From positions 19,201,999-19,265,998 of the forward strand of contig NC_092565.1 in NCBI RefSeq assembly GCF_037975245.1: a stretch of 64,000 nucleotides of DNA, in the 5' to 3' direction. The notes beneath the pieces were generated by a model. The model did not search any database and was not told the DNA's origin. It was given only the letters and a program-made list of their open reading frames with translations. A program made the position numbers and the translations under genes. Origin of the DNA: Apostichopus japonicus. Taxonomy: Eukaryota > Echinodermata > Holothuroidea > Aspidochirotida > Stichopodidae. This document shows, one piece after another, positions 26,101 through 36,159 of this stretch. The stretch's first letter is position 1. Every line of letters begins with the position of its first letter.

Positions 26101-26950
26101 AGACTCACATTAGATGATTTGGCCAAGACAGCCAACTGCTCATTTGAAATTGCTGGGAAAAGAGAACTATAGTTGTAACTATCGGGTGATAAAGCAAAAG
26201 AAACTTGAGAAGCAGTTAACAGCTCCATGTCAACAAAGGTAGGCGATTGATAGTGGTGAGTAATATTAAGGGCAAGCTTCTTCCTTAAAGGGTGTGAAGA
26301 CTCGCGCAAAAAGAAACGTCTAATGCCGGTAATCTGACCTAGTTTCGAATGAGGTGTAACAAAAGTATAAGACACCACCATCGATCCCAGAAAATACACA
26401 CACAGCTTGCTACCCTCGGTAATTAGACACTAGTGTACAGTCAGTACATACCGCTGCGGTCAATACCCACAGCACTGTGTGCAAACGATACAGCAATGGA
26501 CATCTCAGGTGCAGCTAAAGATAACAAAGTACCAAGTTTCATTACTGTCTGCATTTTGTAGCGACACAAACAAAACGTCACTTGCAAGCAACAGAAAGTT
26601 AACTTTTTCAGATGGCTGCACGCGGTTTGGGGCAAGTCTTCAATGCGTTTAATATATAATTACTGAGTAGCAAATGTTGGGCCCGCCTGTATAGCTAGCC
26701 TAACTTGTTTTTGATCTTTTCCTAGCCTAGGTCTACTGACACTGTAACTGTTTGGCTATAGGCATAACAGTAAAACCAACAGTCAGCCTAACTACAGTGC
26801 TGGCTTACCTGTTGCAATTCGATTTGGAAACTGCTGAGATCTTAACTCTCGTACACGTTTATAGATGTAAAACGCAAAAAGAGCTCCACCAGAAGCAGAA
26901 AGTGCAGCAAATGCAATCGCCGCATTATTTCTTCCAGGGCTGGGTGCCAT
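2348..26950 (-). CDS. Membrane-anchored armadillo-repeat and B30.2/SPRY domain protein
   Basis: I assembled 28 exons in consistent phase, giving 1278 residues: 26809-26950, 26057-26152, 25507-25602, 24578-24751, 23461-23592, 22200-22331, 21615-21743, 20369-20497, 19980-20105, 19078-19212, 18313-18441, 17890-18015, 17077-17168, 16297-16489, 15251-15421, 14454-14652, 13750-13820, 12586-12751, 11095-11357, 9970-10074, 8606-8706, 7982-8113, 7004-7108, 6022-6094, 5257-5345, 4663-4777, 3222-3309, 2348-2675. The start has a good context (cacaATGG). Residues 9-31 form a hydrophobic helix followed by basic YKRVREL, resembling the mitochondrial outer-membrane anchor of ARMC10/ARMCX proteins; that location is inferred. 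Residues 48-515 are helical ARM/HEAT-like repeats. Residues 757-970 form a Ser/Pro/Glu-rich linker. Residues 985-1170 form a SPRY domain with WTFESVRANVGV, LIQVGWCS, GVGDDYHSYSFDG, GDIVTCLLD and FNFGDSPVR. The SPRY resembles those of RNF123 and RSPRY1, but no RING follows; the acidic C-terminal tail ends NDARCV. SPRY and ARM modules usually bind proteins, so an adaptor role is inferred. A skipped exon with length divisible by three cannot be excluded. Confidence 0.85.
3222..3309 (-). CDS. Penultimate exon of ARM-SPRY with alternative acceptor-like site
   Basis: This exon encodes AINMQDCWYPACSVCTDQW then ARFNFGDSPVR, the last SPRY strands. Its acceptor is ttatgaacag. A second AG (gcaag) lies 13 bases inside, but using it would break the reading frame. 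The donor is the less common CAG|gttagt. The phase joins the preceding exon (G|CC) and the terminal exon (AG|G). Confidence 0.8.
3413..3458. repeat. (AT)n microsatellite
   Basis: An uninterrupted AT dinucleotide run of about 46 bases lies in the intron between ARM-SPRY exons 3222-3309 and 4663-4777. About 110 bases further on, at 3566-3598, is a perfect 13-bp AT-rich inverted repeat with an 8-base loop. Confidence 0.95.
4174..4381. repeat. Degenerate minisatellite built on a tgtatggtgt motif
   Basis: The motif aatgtatggtgt, with variants such as aatgtacagtgt, recurs about ten times at irregular 15-35 base spacing, with T-rich spacers and a terminal poly(T) run. It is intronic in the ARM-SPRY gene. 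No coding potential is seen. Confidence 0.75.
8414..8486 (+). pseudogene. tRNA-like relic (Asn-type anticodon GTT)
   Basis: A 73-base segment begins GGCAAGA and ends TCTTGCC plus A, giving a perfect 7-bp acceptor stem. It has a D-arm-like tagctcagttgg (A box), a C-T-GTT-A-T anticodon loop and a T-arm-like ggtttcaatcc (B box). The D and anticodon stems are poorly paired, so this is a tRNA pseudogene or the head of a tRNA-derived SINE rather than a working gene. It lies in an ARM-SPRY intron. Confidence 0.6.
9711..9794. repeat. Perfect 25-bp inverted repeat (long hairpin)
   Basis: Arms 9711-9735 and 9770-9794 are exact reverse complements over 25 bases, separated by 34 bases. Inside that loop, tttctat and atagaaa form another 7-bp stem. 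The hairpin is intronic in the ARM-SPRY gene. It could be a microRNA-like precursor or a remnant of a small inverted-repeat transposon. Confidence 0.85.
10685..10990. repeat. Tandem repeat of about 120 bp, 2.5-3 diverged copies
   Basis: The anchor gtgatgtcat occurs at 10685, 10806 and 10921. Each time it is followed by (c)atc..a.g....a..tctgtgtgcagc(t/c)gt. The units are about 115-121 bases long and diverged. A related sequence occurs at about 49805-49862, so the unit is also dispersed. It is intronic in the ARM-SPRY gene. Confidence 0.7.
11797..12612. repeat. 32-bp minisatellite spanning an exon/5' splice site
   Basis: About 25 head-to-tail copies of a 32-bp unit (plus strand: aacactgggaggacttactt followed by tataattgctgc) fill this interval. 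Variants such as ttcatagttgcaac recur with a 192-bp (six-unit) higher-order period, for example near 12174-12250 and 12366-12440. On the minus (gene) strand each unit contains AA|GTAAGT. The right-hand end overlaps ARM-SPRY exon 12586-12751, whose last 28 or so bases and donor are one unit of the array. Confidence 0.95.
12586..12751 (-). CDS. ARM-SPRY exon whose donor is the first unit of a minisatellite
   Basis: The acceptor ttttcttgcag joins phase 1 from exon 13750-13820. The exon reads ESGRSHLISLGAPLVLVNF, then INHQRDRLVTDLSGSPKGD and VFDIDVAPVPPSVAAII, and ends AA|gtaagtcc in phase 2. Exon 11095-11357 starts with C, completing AAC, so phase supports this donor. Reading past it into the next unit gives AAG TAA, an immediate stop, so only this first donor preserves the protein. 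Confidence 0.8.
13333..13610. repeat. 25-bp C-rich minisatellite, about 11 copies
   Basis: The unit cccattcctgtatctacccctgcgt repeats about eleven times with few changes. Because 3 x 25 = 75, it generates an open frame with a 25-residue period, which is a by-product rather than a gene. It is intronic in ARM-SPRY, between exons 13750-13820 and 12586-12751. Confidence 0.92.
15424..15770. repeat. A-rich tandem repeat (aagaaaataaagagcaagcaaccatcaat type)
   Basis: About ten imperfect units of roughly 29-34 bases share gaaaataaagagcaagcaac. The array begins directly upstream, in gene sense, of the acceptor of ARM-SPRY exon 15251-15421. The T-rich minus strand therefore supplies the intron's polypyrimidine-like 3' end. 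Confidence 0.85.
17361..17851. repeat. Long (GAGGA)n homopurine pentanucleotide array
   Basis: The plus strand is a nearly pure purine run of about 490 bases. A left block of GGGGA units is followed by roughly 80 GAGGA units and a right block of about nine GGCGA units. On the gene (minus) strand it is (TCCTC)n within the intron just downstream of the donor of exon 17890-18015. The long open frames in both directions (R/G/E-rich or S/P/L-rich) are artefacts of a 5-bp repeat without stops. Confidence 0.98.
17890..24751 (-). CDS. One-exon-per-repeat armadillo block
   Basis: Nine consecutive exons (24578-24751 through 17890-18015) encode the core of the ARM/HEAT-like superhelix. After the first, which is 174 nt, the others are 126, 129, 132 or 135 nt (42-45 residues), about one armadillo repeat each, and every intron in the block is phase 1. 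Typical helical signatures are VPLSLSQIVKLLTSCLQRSL, REAGAIPVLASRIITFHGDQ, VQNGGLDIVKVLAKPNNEDN and NEKVAVFATKTLVMLHLI. The uniform phase and length suggest that the array grew by exon duplication; that is inference. Confidence 0.75.
19325..19560 (+). mobile_element. tRNA-derived SINE
   Basis: A tRNA-like head has an A box (tagcacagtggttaacattgg, 19330-19350) and a B box (aagtttgagtcac, 19373-19385) at normal pol III spacing. A non-tRNA body of about 170 bases follows, then AT-rich repeats (ataacat type) to about 19720. It is intronic in the ARM-SPRY gene. Element limits are approximate. Confidence 0.65.
22453..23025. repeat. Satellite-like tandem repeat of about 80 bp, 7 copies
   Basis: Units share aatcactt..agttctacaccc, then actttctaacccactccc and agaaatacccaaatccatac, then atttctctttctctata. 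Spacing is about 72-90 bases because some units lack an internal segment. The array is pyrimidine-rich on the plus strand and intronic in ARM-SPRY, between exons 22200-22331 and 23461-23592. Confidence 0.93.
23260..23452 (+). mobile_element. Dispersed repeat with hammerhead-like terminus, copy 3
   Basis: This is the opposite orientation to copy 1, with matching flank over about 190 bases. The ribozyme-like core at 23397-23435 reads GCCT-CTGAAAAA-GATCC-TGCTA-GGATC-GAAA-GTC-AGGC. It keeps C3 but has lost G8 and one base of the GAAAC/GTC junction, so it is probably inactive. It ends immediately next to the donor of ARM-SPRY exon 23461-23592. Confidence 0.7.
24893..25217. repeat. Dispersed repeat, copy A (pair with 26287-26645)
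   Basis: This interval and 26287-26645 share, in the same orientation, a series of blocks: gggtgtgaagac, atgccggtaatctgacctag, caccaccatcgatcccagaa, tttcattactgtctgcattt and cacgcggtttggggc. They are diverged copies, by eye about 85% identical, and both sit in ARM-SPRY introns. The 26-kb copy has a 20-30 base insertion near its right end. No terminal repeats were seen. Confidence 0.85.
26287..26645. repeat. Dispersed repeat, copy B (pair with 24893-25217)
   Basis: Direct partner of the 24.9-kb repeat, lying in the first ARM-SPRY intron. The fuller copy starts gggtgtgaagactcgcgcaa and runs to tcttcaatgcg. The spacing of 1394 bases between copies suggests either a local duplication or two insertions of one mobile family. 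No coding capacity is seen. Confidence 0.85.
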
Positions 26951-28078
26951 TGTGGGCAGTCGAATGTTTTCCGTTCGCGGCCTTTGACAGTCTACCTTGT
27001 GGATATATATCCTTTACGACCGTCACGCAATGCCAAAGTAATTTTCGTAGAACTAGTACCCTCTTGATCTTTGTAGTTTATTAACGACTTGTTACAAGTC
27101 CGTTTTTTTCGTAATCTATCAAAACAACGTAATCGAGGCTTGCATGGTACACATTGCTGTACACACTATCAACGTACATTGCCACTCGATGTGACAACCG
27201 AATAAACGTTGGATTTGTAACCTGTGGGAGTTAGATTCAGCTTTTTGAGAATTTTGCTTTTTGCCATTTCTTGACTTAATTAGCTTACGTAAGTACGCAG
27301 TAGGTGAGTGGAAAGAGCCTTATAACACTTTCAGTAAGCCATTAAGTGTGGGCCATATACAACTTAGTGTACTTCACTCAGTGTAGGCCTAACTAGTCTA
27401 GGCTACAGGATTACTATAGGTAGTTAGCCTAGTAGTACTAGTCGTTGTAGTAGTACACTTCTTGACTTGAGCCAAGGCAAAGTTCGACCAGATCAAGGAT
27501 TTTGCACAACTACCCTTCACCTTGGTGGAACCAATCTATAGCCAATGTAGCCGAATCGAAATAGTCTAGGTCTAAAGTAATAGTTCTGTTTCACCGGGCC
27601 AGCCAAGGAAAGATATAGAAAATGTCAAAAGCATTCTTGACTTTCAGTATCTTCATTAAAATTTAGTCTAATTGAAGGTTTTTGTTCCTATGATTACGTT
27701 GTATCCTAATATGCGCTTAAGTTCATGTTTGCTAATAGTAGTTGTACCAGAGGTCATTGTTTTAAACTCCAAAAGTCACAAAGTTGGATTAATATTCGGC
27801 ATAACATTTTTCCTAATATGGCTGTGAATGAGTGAAACGGTTTGCAAAGAGTGTGAATGGGTTTAGGAATGCTTTGGACAAGCACTTTAAGCATTGAAAT
27901 CGGGTCTGAGTGTTTGTGTCTTCAGTTTTTTTCTCTCTCCTATAGGGTCCTTGATGGGGACTTGAGTGTCCCTCCTGATCATTTTTTTTGTACTAAACTA
28001 AACTAAGTCCATACTTCATTCTATGTGTTGCCTAACCTAGATGCAATACTGTTATGCTTGGTTTGCAGACAGGAGAAC
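26951..28078. promoter_or_regulatory. Divergent spacer and probable bidirectional promoter
   Basis: The start codons of ARM-SPRY (26950, minus) and SLU7 (28079, plus) point away from each other and are 1128 bases apart. SLU7 must have an untranslated first exon here, because an acceptor (gtttgcag, ending 28068) lies ten bases before its ATG. No repeat or further open frame is present. No clear TATA box was recognised. That the two genes share a promoter is inferred from geometry alone. Confidence 0.5.
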
Positions 28079-31000
28079 ATGGCAGGGATGTCATCTATCC
28101 TGCCATCTAGGGCAGCAAAATCCCAGAATCCTCCAATCGGTAGCAATGAATCCAGGAGAGAAGATTGGAGGAAAGCTAAAGAATTAGAGGAAGCGAGAAA
28201 GGCTGGAACAGCCCCAGCCCTGACTGATGAAGAAGGAAAGTGAGTTTGGTTTATCAATTAAAAGAAACTGAACAGAGTGAAACTTCTGAATGATGTGATT
28301 AACTGGCCTGTTTTATTTTGGTAATTTTGTCAAATAAGGAAAACTGTGACCTATGAAGGCTTAGTTATATAATTTACAGATTTTAAAAGATAAATGGATG
28401 GTACTAAGATAACGTACTTCAGGTGAAGTGTCTGACACTGTTTCTTCAATATCAGTCCTTTTGTTTTCTCTTTTTTTTGGGGGGGGTGGGTGGGGTGGGG
28501 GCGGGGAGAATTGACAAACAGTTTGTGGACAAGTAGCATCTGTTATGGTTACATAAGTGTTGACATTGTTAAACTACATGTTTGAGTTGTGACTACCAGA
28601 AATAAAAGAAGCTAGTCTAAGCAGATCGGAAGGTAGTTATTATCCAACTTGTTATTACAGTAGCTGCATAACACCAACAGAGTTACGTGCTATAGTACTT
28701 GGCCATGCTATGTGTTCTTTAGTTTTCCATCAAAATGATGACTTTTTCCTACTTTTGCAAATTTGTTACTTTGTATGCCATAATTTCAAAAGACTGTAAA
28801 TTGCTGTATGTGTAACACCTGTCCGATATATCTGATTATGAAAGTCAACTGTTAGTAGGGATATAGGAACTTTTGTAATTTGTTACATCATATGTGCCAA
28901 CTGAGCACCATGTAACATTCATGAACTATGTGTTGACTTTTTCTTTTGGATTCACACATGTATTTGTGTATCCTGCATGAGCAAGAATATTGTAGTATGT
29001 GTCTGTTTCGTGTCTGTTTCCGTCCTACTTTCGTAATACTGTGTTTACCTTCGTAACACTGTGTAATACTGTGTTTATCTTCTCACTTTCTGTCTCACTG
29101 TCTCTACATTTTCATTCCTACATATTTGTCCTACTGTCTCCTATGGGGGTTTCTGCTCAGCGTGGACACTTTCTGTATGGAAGGGATATATACAAGCCAT
29201 GCTTGAGCACTAAACTCTTTTATCAAGTTCTCTCAAATTCTCACATTTTTGATACAATCTTTATATGGTATTAACATTTGTTTCATTTCAGGGACATCAA
29301 TCCTCACATCCCTCAGTACATTGCTACAGTTCCATGGTATGTCGGTATCGACCATCCTACACTCAGACATCAGCGGCAACCGGAAGAGAGCATTGAACAT
29401 TTTAACAAACTTGGAGATTGGTATAAAAAAGGCGTTTCAGAGGTAAGCATTCCCCTTTTTATTTATTCTTTTTAAAAAACAACTGCCTGTAAATAGCAGC
29501 ATCCTAAAGCATATAGCTAACAAATTTAAGTTCAGTTTTAATCACTTGGACTGCAGTTAGTCAACTCCTTATCTTTTGGTTTCTGCTCCCGTAGGGGCAC
29601 ATAACCTTCTTCTTCTTCACATTATTCTGTTCTTCCAACTATGTTACAATTTGTGATCATTTGTAAACCATTGAAATTTTGATGAAGGTATCAGTAGATT
29701 GAAATGTTTCTGTTTAAATTGTTATCAGGTGATATCGACAAAATTTCGAAAAGGCGCTTGTGCAAACTGCGGATCCATGACACACAAGAAGAAGGATTGC
29801 GTGGAGGTAAGGCTGAACAGCTGTTTATCTCTCGAAGAAAGTGATCATTATAACTTATAACTTGTAGATCAAATTTAATGTGTCAGATAATAGCCCAGGT
29901 ACTGTACATATGAATGTCAAAAATAAAATTTTCTTTGTTTCTTGGAGGGGAGTGTGGGTTAGGAGGTTGTAACATGATTTACACAAGGGATGCTATCTTA
30001 CTAATTCACTACCAATTGGTTGAAATGTGATGACCCAATAGGTTCAATCAATGGTTTTATGTTGCAAAATTCATATACTCATTTATGAAGCTGGAAACCA
30101 TGTCACCTGAAAAAAAAGTAAAAAATTGTATAAAATAATCAAAACTGCTGCGGTACTATTCATCAGAGGCCAAGAAAAGTCGGGGCACGGTTTACAGGAG
30201 ACCAGATTGCACCAGACGAACACCTTCAGCCAAACTTGCACCTGGATTACGACGGTAAAAGAGACAGATGGAACGGCTACGACCCTCAGGAACACGAAAG
30301 AGTCATACAGGAATTTGCCAAAGTCGAAGAGGTATGTCATCGTGTTACTTTCAAGAATAATTGATTCAATTTGCATGGTCAAGCATTCAGGTGTTCAATG
30401 ATTCAATGTGCATGGTCAAGCATGCCTTTAATTAAAAGTTTTTATTTTCAAGTGGTCAATTGCATGAAACCTTGTGATTTATCCCAGACATGGAGACGTT
30501 CAGTTATACTTTTTTAGTAATTTTTAGAATGTTGTTACTATAAAAATATGGCAGATCTTACAGACAATTACCTCATGTCGATGCAATACTTCTTCCGATG
30601 AATAATTAGGGTTACCTTGGTGATGGATAATCTTATTTTTATTGTTTTCAGAATTTCATTACTCATTTGTCTTTTTTTTTGCCTTCCAGGCCAAGAAACA
30701 TTTGAAAGTCAAGAAACTATATGACGATATGCTTTCGGGAGAAGCAAAAGAACAGCAACATCAGGTACGTAGACATATTGGGAAGTGAGAGCCACAGATC
30801 CCTGAGCTTGGACATAGTGAATAGTATGAAGTTAGGACAAGCTTTGCATGACCCAACACCTGCTTAAGTTACAACATTCATAATAATAATAACGATGACA
30901 ACAATGAGGTTGATCATAATAATGATGATGATGATTATGATAATAATGCTCATGGTAATGGCGATGACGATGGTCATCATCGTAATCAAAGTAACAATAG

Positions 31001-34000
31001 AAGCAACAACAATAATGACATTTTAAGTAGCACCGTTATCTGTTCAAGGCGGGGTATAAAATACAGACCCCAAAGAAAATATGACACTAAAAATTTCATA
31101 TTCCATATGAGCCGTTAATCTTTCTTCGTAAGAGCCTATTGAGTTTGCGAATCTGACATTATTAGGGAAAGAACTTGAAAGCATACAACATTTGGATGAA
31201 AAAGATAAATCACCAAGCAAAAGACCTGTTTTTGGCACCTTCTCTACACTAACTTAAAATGAATGTCAACATAAGATAAAACTGTTAGCAAACTGCTTAT
31301 CCACTAGAGAGCCTGTGTAGGAGAATGTGTAAAAGTAAGTTGGCCTGACGTTTCGATCCTAGCAGGATCTTCTTCAAAGGCTAAATGACAATGAATGAAT
31401 TACAAATGAATGTTGCAGCTTGCGTGAAGTTTTGCATCGATAAAACTAGAGTTGTAAATGAGTGGTTACACTTTCCCCATCATATGGAGTCATTATTATT
31501 AATTAAAATACGTTGGACTAGATGAAACATTTAGAATCCCCTTGTATGAATATTTAAAAAGCTTTTCGGTCTGGACAACGTTGTTTATTTTTGCTTCTTC
31601 AGGATGCTGGTAGCGAGGATGAGGAAGATGAAGATAAATACGCAGACAACTTTGACATGCCGGGGACAAACTTTGACAGCAAAAGGTAGATCTAGAACTC
31701 ATCTTTTTTCTCTTGCCATTTTGTCTGTTTTCATCATTACTTGATTCCTCGTACCACAAAACTCCCCTGGAAAAGTCAGGGAAACTTCAACATCAGTGAT
31801 TTCAAGAAAAGTCTTCAATAAGTGTATATGAAGCAGTCATTGAAAAATTCATATTTATTACATATATCATCATGGTCTCTGTTAAACGCCAACTTAAAAA
31901 CTTTACATTGAGTAACTCAATAATCTCTTGACCAATCTGAAATAGAGGATTCTCTGTCAATAAGTTCTTCCGATCGTCCGGCCGAAACTTTTTCTGTTCG
32001 TAACGATAAACTGGAAGATTTTAGTCTTGCATGTGGATTTGAATACATATTGTGACATAAAGTGCAGGGATCCAATCAGACAAAAAATTCGCTCTCGTTT
32101 TACATGTTAATGCAATAATCTTTAATCAATTTCTTTTCTTTCTCTTTATCTGACAGACGGATTACAGTTCGAAATCTCAGAATCAGAGAAGATACAGCGA
32201 AGGTGAGAAATATCTAGAGAGCTGTTTGAGATTAACAATGAATTAGGTTTTGAGCCTGTGATATGCTAGAATGAACACAAAATGGTCACTGATAGTTGGT
32301 CTTTCACTCTTGCTGGTTATTACACAAGGTCTAAATCTGAATCAGGTTTTCCTGACTGGGGCCTTTAATTGATTATCTCATCACATATCCATCAGTTGCC
32401 CAGATGGCCACTAGTTATGATAATGATGATGTTATGGAAATTATACCTTCTGTTTTAGAAATTATTGTTGTAAACAATATTATTAGATTTGTTGTAGAGA
32501 TGACAAAAATTCAGAAAATTTAACCATATAATGCATTTGTCTATTCAACAGTATCTGCGTAACCTGGACCCAAACTCTGCATACTATGATCCCAAAACCA
32601 GGTCCATGAGGAAGAATCCTTACGTAGATTTAGGAAAACCGGAAGAACAGTAAGTTGAATTTAATCGCCTCTGAAAGCTTTTAAAGTCTTTTTTTAGTCC
32701 GATGATTGTAGTATCCTCAGGATATGAGAATTACATGGGTACTTCTAGTTCAGTGATATTTTAAGTCTTTGTGGGGGGGGGGGGCTATACTAACAGTACT
32801 ACTTTTAGAGTAATAATTGTGAAAGATCCAAAGTAACAAGAAGCGAAGTAAATATTGGAAAATTAAGACTATATTTTCTCCTAAAAGTAATACATCATTT
32901 TGACTGTTTGACATTTTCTTTCTTCGGGTAGTTAAAATGAATTTTGGTTCATTTTTATTTCAATGATTTTTCCACAGCAATATTACATATAAACATCAAT
33001 TTAAAAAGTGGTATTACGTAGTTGTTGAAGGAAGTTTTCTAGGATCCCTTCAGGCTTAACAAGACTGGACAGTGTGCCACTCCCTATTATAAAAAGGATC
33101 AAGTGAAACAACAAGAAAAGGAAACAGAACACAACAAAAAAACAATTAATGAAGTTACAAAATAAGTTAAGGAAGGCTTATGGCGCTTACTAGAACATAT
33201 TGCACAACAGTTAGGTAATGCCTGGCATTTTTCAGTGGTTAAATATTGTATAAAATATATGTATATTGATATTGTCACATGTTCAAGATGTATGATCATG
33301 GTTTCAAGTGATGGTATTGAGGTTTTTCATTTCTTGTTCTTAATTTTTACACAGTCTGGAATTTGCAGGAGAAAACTTTGTGCGATCTTCTGGTGACACC
33401 CTTAGGATGGCTTCTGCACAAAGTAAGGCTTTAAGATATATCTATACAAGATTGTTAAAAAGAATACTGATATATCACTTTCAACTTCAAAGATCTACAG
33501 CTGCAAAGGTTTTTCAGTTGCTGAGATATCGTCTGCTGAAAGAAATTTAAATTTGATTTGGATAGGTAGAACATTCTGCAGCAGTCTGTGATTCTACAAA
33601 GGTACTTCTCCAGCTCACTGAGGTATTTTTTTAATTATTAATGTTTATATAACCTTGGAAAGTTACGGATGGCAGTAGTAAGATTTAGATAAGTGGAATC
33701 ATGAAGGAACATTACCCGAGGTATAATACAGACTATGATTTGTGAACGAGCTAAAATTACACTAAGTAGTACGGAGCATAACCAGCACAGGTTTTAATAT
33801 CCCTTTAACCAGACATTTGCAATGTTGATCATGTCCATGTGTTTACAGCAGAAGATATTCATGTATGTGCACATTAGCAAAATATCACCATTTTGCTATG
33901 GACATCATATTCGGGAACCTTTTGGACATGCAATATGTGACAAGATATTTCAAGAAAGAAAATTTGAGCACGTGCATATTATCCATTAAGGATAGGATGT

Positions 34001-36124
34001 TACTGCCAATCCATCTTCACTGTTTGAAATCTTGATAAATCGTTTGAAAAGTTGAAGACTTTACTACAAATTACAAAAAAATGTTTATTGACTAGCCTGA
34101 AGAGCAATTTTCACTGTCTTTATAGACACAAGAGCGATTCTTCGAAACATTTTTGATGATCATTATTTGCAGTGTCTTCCGCTCCTCAAATGAGTAAAAT
34201 TTATTTATTCTACTAGATTTTAGTACTTTGGTAAAGGAAAAGAAATATAATGGCTAGAACAGGATACCAACTTCCAGTGACCTCTGGGTTACAAGCCCAG
34301 GGGTCTAACAAATGAGCTATCCAGCCCTTAGATGGTAGCGATCCCTATATAAAAGCCATTTCTTTGCTGGGGAGTGCCATTCAGAAGCCACAGTACCTTG
34401 CTTCCTGTGTTACCAGGGATCACGCCCCAGTTTCATTCGATACGACCCAGCAAGCCGCAAGGGAAGGGATCTTCATGAGAAATTTGGCTTTTTTATATAT
34501 AATTATATATAATTTTAGTACTAGTAAGTTTGAAATCTTTATCCATTTCCTTTGTTTTTTACAGTGTTTGCTTGGGATGCGGAGAGGAAAGGTACAGATG
34601 TCCATCTTCAGGCTGATCCAACGAAACTAGAGTTGTTGCAGACGCAATTCACCACAAAGAAAGAAGACTTCAAGGAGAAGCAAAAATCATCCATTTTAGA
34701 CAAGGTAAACTTTTAAATCATAGTTAGTGGTCTGCATCGAAATGGGACTATAGCATGTTAAAATCTTCAGGTAGCAAAACACAAAAGTAGCTTCGAACAT
34801 TAAATGAATACGACGAAGTAAAAACGTTTGAAATTATCTCTAGTTTTGAGACATGTGAATTGACAAGATTCCCAAATCCACTTTCATTGCAAAGAACTGC
34901 ATTTCAACACAACTAATCAATTCTCCATCAGGCAGAATACACAAGTTGAAGAAGAAAGGTTGGCTGTCGTTAAAAGTTCGGTTTAGACTTGTATGGGATC
35001 AACAGTAATGTTGATATTTCTCTAACTTGTGTAAGTGATTTGACTGTTGTAATGTGTTTTGGTAAAGTTGTTTAGATCTTTCAAGGAAGGCAGCAGTTAT
35101 ATTTTGGTGATCTATCCTTGTTTTTTTCAACAAATTATTATCGTAGGACCTATTTTAGTTAGGGGATTATATTATCTGGTCCTATATTCCAAATGTGTCC
35201 TGACCGAAGAACTGACATGAATACATGGAGGGCAATTCATCCAGCCTTCTGAGGGTTTCCTTTATGAAACCCATCAAATATGTTTTATCCTTTGTTGTTT
35301 GAAGATGACTTGGAAAATTCTTGTCTACAAACAATCATATAGGTAAGGGTGAGAGCGATGTAGTCAAGTGGTTAAGGCAGTGGACTTAAGATCTAAGGCT
35401 TGCAGTTTTGAGTCCTTACCAGATCATTACTTTGTGTCATCAGGCAAGGCACTTTATCTCCATTGCCTCTCTTCACCCAGGTGTATAACTGGGGACTTGC
35501 TAGGTAACTTGTAAATATAGTTGCCTGCGCCGGTTTGTGGCTGCCCCAGTGGACATGTAGATGTGATACACCTGTAGTGCCCCAGGAGGGATTGTTTGAA
35601 TTTGCGCACACTTTAGTGACCAGGGGTTAGTGTTGTAAAGCCGTGTGAGGGGGCCTTGGCCTCAAACAAGACTGTAAACCTTCAACTTCATATGAACTGA
35701 AAGGTCCTATTCGAAGCATTACTTTATTTAACTTTCAACTCATTTATTCTCCTCTCCAGTATGGTGGAGCAGAGCATTTGGACGCCCCTCCAAGAGAACT
35801 TCTACTGGCACAAACGGTGAGTCTAAAACAATTGTTTTATTCCATTAATGCGCTTAAGAACATTCCCTCATTTACATATCTGACTTCAATTTACTTTTGA
35901 TTTGATTTATTAATCTATATTTCATATGTACTATATGTTAATATGTCATTACTTTTATAGGTTCTAAAATTGTGATGTTGAATCCTCATTTGATCTTACA
36001 TATATATATAGTGTATACTATTACATATGTCAGAGTTGGAAGTTTTTGTGTTACTGATTTCCTACTACTAATTTATGCAAGTTTTCACATATCATACTGA
36101 TTTTATTTTAGCAATATGATTATA

Positions 36125-36159
<35 letters not shown>

